From Loripinus fragilis (lineage: Eukaryota; Mollusca; Bivalvia; Lucinida; Lucinidae), in NCBI GenBank assembly GCA_964019695.1, contig OZ026516.1, positions 102,238,368 to 102,302,367 of the forward strand: a DNA stretch of 64,000 nt, read 5' to 3'. Of the stretch, positions 55,180 through 64,000 are shown in pieces. The position numbers and the translations under genes were made by a program. The notes under the pieces were generated by a model. The model searched no databases, was not told the DNA's origin, and worked only from the letters and a program-made list of their open reading frames with translations. Numbering within the stretch: the first letter of the stretch is position 1; every line of letters begins with the position of its first letter.

Positions 55180-57697
55180 TATTATAGTTTTAAATCCTAT
55201 TTTGCAAATACCAAGTTATGCCTAGTTATTATTTATTCACATGCTGTTTGCCTTAAAACATTTTTAAAGGAATGGAACAACCGGTATGCATTTAAACAAT
55301 ACACCACTATGATGTTACAGTTATATATGTTACTTTAAATGTAAAACTATTTAATGCATTACTGTCACTAGACATTGGACTACCAAAATACCTCCTAGGG
55401 GAGTTTTGTACACTATAATCATCTAAAACCACATTCTACAAGCCACACAATTATGTACGTTAACTCAATAGCGGTTGGGATGATACCACGCAATAGCAAA
55501 ATGTTCTACGTTACTGTAAAATAATTGGAAATCTTATCTAATTACGCCTTATTCTTACAAAGCCAATATGACCTTTTAATTGTAAGCAAATGGCTAGCAA
55601 TATGATGTCATCAAAGTAGAGGGATTTCTTATTACTGTGATATACATAACTTTCTTTTAAAAACATTTTTAAATTACAAAGGAGCACTATATAAGCTTAG
55701 ACTGCTAATGGGCTATTATTACCATTTAACTGCCATAAATTGTCATTAAAGGAAACTACCAACAACGCATGGATGATTAAAAGAATGAAATTTGAACCTT
55801 ATTCACATACAACGAAATTTTTATGTCTGTGCGTTTTATCAAATATGTAAACAGCATTTTATTTTCTTAAATGCTTAGTAAATGATATCTTATATCTCAC
55901 TGACACTGATATATTTGCCTCTTTTATACGTGAAATGATATATAAAAGACGAATATTAAGTCATCAAACATATAAGAAGAAATGTTTTATGCTCCTCAGG
56001 AAAATTATTGCTGTTGTTTCACTACATTAACATGTTAACTTATTGTGTAGGTTATAAATATTGTTAAATGTTAATTGCTGAATAAAATATATAATATTAT
56101 ATTGTATCATATTTTAAGCAACATAATATAATAATAATATAACATGGACTAGCTTAGTAAGATTTATCACACATTGTTTAAGCCAGCCATTAATTACAAC
56201 TACTATGCTGATACCATTCAGGAATAAAAACTTATTCAGTATTTGTAATTGTATGTCAATTCAAGCATATATCAAAATCGAGCATTTAAAACAGTCCTTC
56301 ATCTGTCTTTTGAAAACATAAACTGAAATGATTTAAAAACTTAACCATTTTTGTCCAAAGGTATCACACACACCAAGTCTATCCCTATGGTTATAACTGC
56401 TTTATATCAGAACGATGTTCAGTTTGGTGATAAAATAATACCATTTAAGATGGTAAAATGCATAACAAGAGAATTTTAAGGACATGTCTGTTCTGTCTGG
56501 TTCTTAACTATTGTGAAGCATTCAAACAGAACAACATTTGTTCTAATGGTTCCTTTTAGTCATACATTTGAAAGAGATATGTTTATCACTTTGAAAAGTC
56601 CCCAGGCATTGTTAGTATGACATGTATATTGTAGCCATTGCTAAAATAGCTGACTCACAATAAATTATTGCTTTTATTAAGTTATTTGTTTTGCATTATT
56701 CTATCAATTAGATCCATTGGTCTTACAGTGGAATTTTGTCGCAGATAATATCAAATTGATATTTTAGCATGTCTAATGTGAACATTATCGTTGATATTAA
56801 ATTGCAGCCTAATAATTCTTAGCATAGTTCAAATCAAACAAATAGATTTACTAGAAACGAAAGAACAGATCAAAGGAATAAGCCCATTTGATTTTGGTAC
56901 TTGGCGCAGCGTTGAGGAATGAAGGCTCATGTGAGCCTGTGCATATGTGTAGATAGACTTGCCAGAGCCTTCGCTGCTCGTATACACAAAGTAGTGTGTA
57001 GGTTGAAGACTACACTTTAGAATGCTAGCCCCTCTGCATCGCCATGAGTGATTAAACAATGCATTTGCTAGTCCAAATATTTATTTATGAATTACAGTAA
57101 AAGAGTCTAAAAATATTTTTCATCTAAAAGCAACGTGATTTATACTTGCGCTACTGTCAAAGAACATATCTGAAATATAGCAAACTATACCATACACACA
57201 TATTACAAACAATTGACAATTATGCATTGCTAAATCAACCTCTGAGATTTATAATAATACCCTGTACATTTAAATGAAATAATTTCTTTAAGAGATAATT
57301 GAATAGAAGTATACATGCCAAATTAGATATGCATAAGTTCATGCACATTTTTTTAAACTTTGCATGTGCGACTATCATTGGTGACAATGTTGATACTGAG
57401 AAGAGTGTCATCTTAATGCTGAACAGTTAGCATTGTGCATGCTCCTTTTTGAATATATGTCCTGGCAAGGTAACAACTCATTCTAATCTAAAGTACACAT
57501 ATACATGTTAAACATTGTTATTAATGATTACATTTATCATGTTTGCGAGGTTCCTGTAATATTTGCCAACGTTCTGTTTAGTGGAAATTAACATCAGGTA
57601 GATAAACATTTATTGCTAAAACTAAATCAGATCTAATATCTTGACTGCATTTTTTTTTAATATTTCACATTTCTATCCAGCATTCTAAAACCATTGT
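55180..57697. other. Interior of the TIR element, left half
   Basis: AT-rich and non-coding. A weak partial repeat of the arm (TGTACACTATAATCATCT near 55407 against TGTTCACTATAATTTTCT near 55080) hints at local duplication. A hairpin related to repeat M1/P (GAAGGCTCATGTGAGCCTG) is at 56920-56940. No frame of note. Confidence 0.45.
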
Positions 57698-57970
57698 AAA
57701 AGTAAGTAAGGGTGAAAAGATCAGGAATCGAAACAATCAAGTACCACACCTGACCCAGGATACCTAAGGGAAAGTGACAAACTCACAGTAGACACCACAA
57801 ACGAGAGCCAAGAGGTCAGCCCTTTCCCAGCAGGTGTCCACAAAGCACATATTAACAGACGCGCACAAAGACATAGCAAACACAAGACAGAACAAAAACA
57901 TAAAAGATCCACGAAAGAAGTACCGCCTTGGAACGGTCGGTAAAATATTTTACTGGAGGGCTTAAACCAG
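57698..57970 (+). repeat. Module Y, copy 4, inside the TIR element
   Basis: Starts AAAGTAAGTAAGGGTGAAAA and ends shortly after the stop at 57941. A frame open from 57716 reads KDQESKQSSTTPDPGYLRES, then NESQEVSPFPAG and HKAHINRRAQRHSKHKTEQ, ending EVPPWNGR. The terminal 45 or so codons and the stop position are the same as in the copy at 59970-60249, with only a few substitutions. Confidence 0.8.
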
Positions 57971-59423
57971 TTTCAAATATACTTTACACTAACTTGAATG
58001 TCATCTGTTAAAATTTGGCCCCAATGCAATTTTAGCTGAAAAGTCTTTATTTAAATTGGTATTGTAGTTACAGCTGACATATTTCCTTGTATATGACCAT
58101 ATCTAATGTGGCCTTAAAGTAAAACTCACCACTATAACTAACTTTCTCTATTTCCAAGGAAATTTTTTTCATCAATAAAGCAGTTCTTTAGATATTATTG
58201 GCTGAGCAAGTGATCCAAGGTACTTACTTAATGTGATGGACAATTTTGTTGATTGTACAACGAAAGCTATGCTATATATAAAATAAAATTAATTTCAAAG
58301 CTTCTGTATTGCGTCACCATATGCATACACAGCTAAAAGTCAGGATACAAATTGATTTCGAGACAGTCACTTCAAACGATAACTAATAACAGACACTTTA
58401 AATAACTGAATAGAAATAGCTCAATTAAACTTAGAATTCTGCAGAAAAATAGTACAAAACTCTAAACTTAACATAATATACTAGCTTTTCTGAATCAATT
58501 ATATATCGTCTTTGTTAACATTTTGGATAAACATATGGCAATATATTATATTTTGTACAGTGATATTATTTTTTTTAACAAATTTGACAGAAAATTGAAA
58601 TGTATCCTTCTAATTGCTGTTACTTGAGTGTTATTATTTCCTTTGTTTATGAATTTTAAAATCTATAATTATGAGCACATAATTTCTTTGTAGATGTAAA
58701 AAGTTCAAATATATACTATTTTGCAATGTAAATGTGCATGGATAATTAGTAGGAACTTAATAAACCCTGATAAATTCTTTTTTCAGACAGACTGGTATTT
58801 TGATATCTAATTAACAAGCACAGTCAGTTTAGAGATGAAATAAAATATCCTATGACGTATAATATACAGAATAAAGCAAATTATATGCTGTCTTGAAAGT
58901 TGTAATATACGTTACATGATGCTGTACAAACAAAAACAAAACTAATATTTTACACCAGAAACGCAGTTAAGCATGGCTTTTTACTCTTGCTTATCAACAG
59001 AATGCTCATATATGGTGTATGAAGGTTTTCAAATTGAATTTCATACTAAATTAAAGAATGAACTTTTTGTTCAGGGTCATCATATTTAACAGTTTATAAG
59101 TCTTAAGATATGTGTGATAAAAACAAACTGTTTGCAGCTAAATAATGGTCAATTACTTGACTTTTGAAAGATGTATTTAAAACCTGAATGTTAACTGGGA
59201 AGCTTATCAAAGAAAAATATTTAACATAATTTCAGTGATTTTAAGGGAGTAGCTTAAAATGTAACATAAATGACACTACAATGGGGCCATATAACTTTTA
59301 TAAACATAAGTATATGTAAGGATTGATATGTTCTTGTATATAACATGAATAATGGTCCAATTTAAATAATTCAAGTATTACCTTAACAACCTTGCTTACA
59401 TTTATTTTGTTTAAAAAATGTAA
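57971..59423. other. Interior of the TIR element, right half
   Basis: AT-rich, non-coding, with no frame of interest and no further repeat edge supported. Confidence 0.5.
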
Positions 59424-59969
59424 GGTAACGTAGTTAACACGCTGTAGCAGCTTAACGCCCCATCCATCAGAGAGCTAACTTGTTTCAAAAAGCTTAGCCA
59501 GGAACAAACAGTTATGCTAAGATCTGATTTTAGTCGCAAGGCACACGCGAACTTCCAGAATTATTTTTTTTTTGTACACAATGTGTTTTTTCCAGGATAT
59601 TGACGTCAAATCGACGTCAATTTCACGTAAAATTGAAGTCCATATTGAATCAAATTTTCATTTTAGTGTCTCTATAGACGTTTTTAACCATTACAATGCA
59701 ACAAACATAGCAAATAAGATTATTTTAGGTGTGTAAATAACCCCACCACATATAAGCTCTTTGATGCAAGTGAAAAGACGGTACCCCATTTTGTGACGTC
59801 ACTGTGACGTTAATACTGCAAGAAAAAATTGTAAACATCTTTTTCCTTACACTGCATATATTTCTCTAGTTGAAAATCGATAAGAATCACTTTTACCAAA
59901 AAATGCACACGGGAGCTCAAATTTCGACACAGGGGCCTACACTATCTGAATTAAGGGTGAGGTGTGGGC

Positions 59970-60249
59970 CGTTAAACCGGTATAAGCCCTCCATTAAAAT
60001 ATTTTACTGACCGTTCCAAGGGGGTACTTCTTTTGTGGATCTTTTATGTTTTTGGTCTGTCTTGTGTTTGCTATGTCCATGTGCGCGTCTGTTTATATGT
60101 GCTTTGTGGTCACCTGCTGGGAAAGGGCTGACCTCTTGGCTCTCGTTTGTGATGTCTAACTGTGAGTTTGTCACTTTCCCATTGGTATCCTGGGTAAGGT
60201 GTGGTACTTGATTGTATCGATTCCTGATCTTTGCACCCTTACTTACTTT
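59970..60249 (-). repeat. Module Y, copy 5, flanking the TIR element
   Basis: The 93-codon frame 60285-60004 reads KVSKGAKIRNRYNQVPHLTQ, TNESQEVSPFPAGDHKAHIN and KHKRSTKEVPPWNGQ, stopping at the same point as copy 4. The leader is at 60234-60249. Copies 4 and 5 lie inverted 2 kb apart. The best preserved Y reading frame in the window. Confidence 0.82.
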
Positions 60250-60939
60250 CAAAATCTGTTTATGCTTAAGGTACTTCTGCAACAACCAATAGGTCAGCAG
60301 GCGAAAATGTTATCAAATACATGCAGCAGACGACATAAGCAAAATACCTTTCATGTTTGATTTTTGAAAGCACTTTGAATTTGGACACCTAGAGCCGACT
60401 GCTCCTATAGTAGAATTCATGTCATGATCCACACCGCTTGCATCTATATTTACACTTCTCAAACATGTTAGCAATACATTCAGCAGATTGCTTAAGCAGA
60501 TGACTTTTCACTTTTTGATTTTTGTAGGTACTTTAACTGATGTTTATGGTAAAGTTTTCCATCGAGTAGGATTTTATGTTCACAATCTTGTTTTATATAC
60601 TTCTGGTGTCAAAGGAAATGAGTAGTGAACAAGAAAAGATATGGATTTAATTGCCATATCCATAACTGAGCTACAGCAGATAAAGAGTTGGTTATTACAT
60701 TATATCACAAGCTACAAGGTCTTAAAAAGCAGTATCAACGAATGAAGTATACAAACACAATCAATCAATCAATAATTTGTAACATAAACAACAATATCTA
60801 CTTTCACTGTGATGCAACTTTATCTCCAGGTATTTATTCTACGAAGGAGTCTTATAAGACAAAATCGCATAAGACAAATCTTACCGTTTAAGAAAAGGCC
60901 TTTAACTGCTATAATACACATGAAAGGAACGCATAGATG
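60250..60939. other. Unassigned DNA
   Basis: CCAATAGGTCAGCAGGCGAA and GCAGCAGACGACATAAGC recall the tails of repeat P. A 67-codon frame at 60688-60891 has no domain. Confidence 0.4.
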
Positions 60940-60946
60940 AAAGTGC

Positions 60947-61349
60947 ATGCCTAAATGTATGGTTGCTAAATTGTGCATACCTAGTAAAACTATTGTAGTT
61001 CGAGAAGACGACAAACCATGGTATGATTCTGAAATAAGGAGGAATTCAAGGAAAAGAGACAGACTAAAGAAAACTGCATTAAAAACTGGTAATCAAAATG
61101 ATTGGAAAAAATACAAATATTACAGAAATAAGGTAAACAATCAAAAAAAAACATGCTAAGGAATATTTTTATAATAATTTAGATATAATTGTTTCAGATT
61201 TTCAGAATAATGATAAACGCAAATTTTGGAAAGTAATTCGTCACTTTGTCAAAAATAATAATTCTACTTCTTCAATTCCTCCTTTATGTTCAGCACTTCC
61301 ATCTGGTGACAACCAATGGCATTTTAATGATCAGGACAAAGCTAATTGT
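60947..61349 (+). pseudogene. LINE ORF2 linker before RT
   Basis: Translation gives KLCIPSKTIVVREDDKPWYD and SEIRRNSRKRDRLKKTALKT, then after a one-base slip in a run of nine A (61142-61150) HAKEYFYNNLDIIVSDFQNN, KRKFWKVIRHFVKNNNSTSS. The DKPWY and FWK blocks are typical of the region between endonuclease and RT in CR1/Jockey-group LINEs. Confidence 0.8.
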
Positions 61350-62330
61350 TTGAATGACTATTTTGCCTCTATCTCAACTGTCAATGACGAAAATACCCAG
61401 TTACCTCCTTTTACTAAACTTACTGATAACTCTCTATCTCAAATAATTTGCACTGAACAAGAAATAGAAAAAACAATTGAAGTTCTCAACCCTAACAAAG
61501 CAAGTGGTGATGATGGTATAAGCCATAAAATGCTCAGGGGTGTCTCCAAATCCGTTTCAAAACCCTTATGTATTTTAATGAATAGATCTTTTGAAGAGGG
61601 AATATTCCCCGATATTTGGAAAATTGCCAATGTTATTCCCATATTTAAAAAGGGAGATAAATTTCAGCCATCTAACTACCGTCCAGTTGCATTATTGAGC
61701 TGTATTGGTAAACTGCAAGAAAGGATTGTTTTTAAAAATATGTATAACTTTCTACTTGACAACAATCTTCTATACAAGTATCAATCTGGCTTCTTACCTC
61801 ACCACTCAACAGTTTTTCAGTTAATTGATATCTTTCATAATATATGCCAGGCCTTTGATAATAATATGTTTTCTTGCATTGTGTTCTGTGATGTGTCAAA
61901 GGCATTTGATAGAGTCTGGCATAAGGGTCTTTTATTTAAGCTACGGCAAAATGGCATTGAAGGGAATCTTTTAGAATGGTTAAACAGTTATTAAAGTCAA
62001 AGAAAGCAGAAAGTTGGTCTAAAGTCTTGCTTTTCATGTTTAAAGTCTATCTTTGCGGGGGTGCCGCAGGGGTCTGTTCTTGGACCTCTTTTATTTTTGG
62101 TATACATAAATGATATAGCTGAACATCTTCTTAGTTTGACAAGGCTGTTTGCAGATGATAGCTCACTTTTCTATTCTGCAGCACACATTGATGACATAGC
62201 TGGTATAATTAACCATGATATGCAGTTGTTGTCAAACTGGGCTAGACAGTGGCTAGTAACATTTAATCCCCTGAAAACTGAAGCTGTTTTATTTACTCTT
62301 TTTCAAGATTAATATCTTACCACAACTTGT
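61350..62330 (+). pseudogene. LINE reverse transcriptase, catalytic core intact, one stop
   Basis: From LNDYFASISTV the frame passes NPNKASGDDGISHKML, IPIFKKGDKFQPSNYRPVAL, YKYQSGFLPHHSTVFQL, and VFCDVSKAFDRVWHKGLL with the first catalytic Asp. A TAA at 61992 follows LEWLNSY, where Leu is usual. The next frame section has VPQGSVLGPLLFLVYIND and LFADDSSLF, the catalytic FADD box, both Asp present. Then LSNWARQWLVTFNPLKTEAV, the thumb. It copies element RNA at the nicked target. A single stop within the core suggests a fairly recent insertion. Confidence 0.92.
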
Positions 62331-63314
62331 TTTTGATAATATTCCAATTAATTTCGTAGATAGCCACAAACATCTTGGTGTTACCTTCAGTAGTACAGGG
62401 CAGTGGCATTCTCATATAGAAAATATTGTCCTATCGGCGACTAAAATTTTGGGAATAATGCGTAAGCTAAAATACTCTATTAGTAGAAATGCTCTCAACC
62501 AAATGTATATGTCCTTTCTTTTACCAGTTGTAGAATATGCCTCAGTTGTATGGGATGGATGCTCTGAACAGGACTCACAAACTTTACAAAAAATCCAAAA
62601 TGAAGCCGCCCGCCTTGTTACAGGTTTAACTAGATCTGTGTCATTAGAAAACTTGTTCAAGAATGTGGATGGACAACTTTGTCAAAAAGAAGGCAACAAC
62701 ACAAACTATCTTTCATGTATAAGGTAAATAATGGCATTGTACCTTCATATATACAAGATTTAATTCCTCCTTTACTTAGTGAAATTTCAAATTACCCTCT
62801 GAGAAATAATAGAAATATATCGGTGCCCTTTAATAGAACTAGTATCTCACAAAAATCATGTATTCCTTCTTCCATTAGACTTTGGAACTCCCTTGAAGAT
62901 GACTTAAAAAATCTATCAACATTACAAACCTTTAAAAAACATATTACTTCAAGTTTGAATAACTCACGTGTTCCTTCTCACTTTACTATAGGAAATAGAT
63001 ATATTTCTATATTGCATGCACGACTTCGAAATAATTGCAGTAACCTTAATAATGACCTTTTTAGAAATCATCTCCGTGATAATCCTTTATGTGATTTGTG
63101 TGGCATGATAGAGGACGCCATCCACTACTTCTTTCATTGTAGAAAGTTTACACTGGAACGGCAGGTTTTTAATGACACAGTTAGAGTTTTCCAACCATTA
63201 AGTATTGATATGATTCTATGTGGTAATTTTAATTTGAATATGGAAAACAATATAGTCCTGTTCAGAGCAGTCCACAGATATATACATGCTACTAAGCGTT
63301 TTAAAACCAGTTGA
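62331..63314 (+). pseudogene. LINE ORF2 C-terminal region with CCHC-like motif
   Basis: After a shift near 62310 the protein reads HKHLGVTFSSTGQWHSHIEN, LGIMRKLKYSISRNALNQMY, FLLPVVEYASVVWDGCSEQD and LQKIQNEAARLVTGLTR. After another shift near 62675 it continues LSFMYKVNNGIVPSYIQDLI and IPSSIRLWNSLEDDLKNLST, ending with PLCDLCGMIEDAIHYFFHC, a Cys/His cluster usual at the C-terminus of these ORF2 proteins. The stop is at 63312-63314. Confidence 0.88.
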
Positions 63315-63539
63315 CTCTTTGCTTGAAGTTTTCTTTGAAACATATTTTGTATATTAATAAGTATACTTATGATCAATTTGTTCTATTCCCAAGTTGAAGG
63401 GGTTCCTAGCAGTCGTACTATTATTTGTTTTTTTTGTTTTGTTTTTTGTATGTTTTTCTTTCAATTATCCAATATTAATTACTTACTTATTTATTAATCT
63501 ACTATTCTGATGTTCGATTTTTTCTTCCTTCATATATAT

Positions 63540-63649
63540 TAATCTTCATTTATTTATTTCCTTATTTATTTATTTATTTTATTTTTTTTTATTTATTTAC
63601 TTATTTATTTATTTATTATTTATTGATTATTTCTTTTAAATTTATTTGC

Positions 63650-63688
<39 letters not shown>

Positions 63689-63692
63689 TTAT
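63540..63692 (+). repeat. (TTTA)n microsatellite in the LINE 3' UTR
   Basis: Long runs of TTTA/ATTT with a few interruptions, between ORF2 and the 3' end. Probably variable in length. Confidence 0.9.
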
Positions 63693-64000
63693 CCTGATAT
63701 AGTCTTGTTTATGTTACTATCTGTTTTGCTTTGTTTACAACTTGTTAAGTTAACATATGCGTTTGTATATATAGCCATGTTTATAAGCCATTGTGTATAT
63801 ATAGAATGTAGGGGAAGGGTCGAAACTAATGTTGTGAGAACTTGTGACCCAACCCCATTGCTGTAAATATTTTGGCAATAAAATATGTTTAAACTAAACT
63901 ATGTATGGTCATATAGCCCCACCAGGTGGCTATGTATTTAAAAACAAACAGCATAGACATTGAGATGATCGTGATTTGCTTTATTTACCAGACCTCTGTA

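Larger units (their letters stand above)
54664..59944. mobile_element. 5.3-kb element with ~515-bp terminal inverted repeats
   Basis: The left end TAGTGTAGGCCGCTGTGT mirrors the right end ACAGGGGCCTACACTA. The arms stay in register over about 515 bp: AAAGATGTTTACAATTTTT, GTGACGTCAC, GTTAGCTCTCTGA and GTTAACTACGTTACC (55163) pair with their complements (59424). Identity is roughly two thirds to three quarters by eye. The 4.2-kb interior is AT-rich and shows no transposase. Long TIRs with no coding sequence fit a non-autonomous MULE or a foldback transposon. No target duplication was recognised. Confidence 0.7.
60940..63905 (+). mobile_element. 5'-truncated CR1/Jockey-group LINE
   Basis: Contains the linker, full RT, thumb and C-terminal zinc region of ORF2, then a 3' UTR with a (TTTA)n tract, ending near GGCAATAAAATATGTTTAAACT. 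The endonuclease is missing. Sequence quality is much better than in the LINEs at the left: only about four frame breaks (poly-A near 61143, a stop at 61992, shifts near 62300 and 62670). It is a different lineage from the (AAAC)n-tailed LINE. Confidence 0.88.

Noticed and set aside
54664..59944. Maverick/Polinton or DNA-virus insertion
   Set aside because: The size is too small and no polymerase, integrase, protease or capsid frame is visible.

Overview
The window is eukaryotic, AT-rich, intron-bearing invertebrate DNA built almost entirely of repeats, and no intact single-copy host gene could be recognised. Several repeat types suggest a bivalve mollusc: LINEs ending in a (AAAC)n tail, a tRNA-derived SINE, a tandem repeat with a TGACCTTGA...AGGTCA core, and hairpin MITEs whose accidental translations I associate with predicted clam and mussel proteins. 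The taxon is an inference from memory; no search was run.

Layout. 1-4.07 kb holds a Jockey-like LINE whose 5' part (ORF1 tail, endonuclease, reverse transcriptase) lies on the minus strand and whose 3' part (RNase H, zinc-binding tail, 3' UTR) lies on the plus strand, as after twin priming. 4.2-16.5 kb is a series of MITEs, TIR elements and LINE fragments, including a 5'-truncated LINE with a 16-bp target duplication inside a TIR element (9244-11097). 16.9-19.1 kb is an RT fragment split by a tandem array that carries two SINEs. 19.1-23.3 kb is a very large foldback made of roughly 187-bp units in opposite orientations. 23.3-29 kb is more repeats and unassigned DNA. 29.2-31.2 kb (minus) is a long reading frame with about 30 Ser/Ala/Thr-rich repeats. 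Directly upstream of it on the same strand lies a degenerate, intron-containing hAT-like transposase gene (31.3-33.0 kb). 33-51 kb holds MITEs, two Tc1/mariner remnants, SINE copies and a tRNA-like sequence. 51.7-54.04 kb (minus) is a decayed MULE transposase next to an OTU-like domain, with a SINE inserted. 54.66-59.94 kb is a 5.3-kb element with about 515-bp terminal inverted repeats carrying TGACGTCA palindromes. 60.9-63.9 kb is a 5'-truncated CR1/Jockey-group LINE with an intact FADD catalytic box.

The least explained signal is a set of dispersed, partly coding modules, called Q, Y and Z here, totalling eleven copies on both strands. The best Y and Z copies start with the same leader, AAAGTAAGTAAGGGTG, and Q and other Y copies carry a diverged form of it. 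They keep reading frames between copies and lie inside or beside other elements: Q fused to the Ser/Ala/Thr repeat protein, Q between the A and B boxes of a SINE, Y and Z flanking the 5.3-kb TIR element. They look like a family of small mobile exon-like cassettes. All coordinates of repeat edges are by eye and may be off by several bases.
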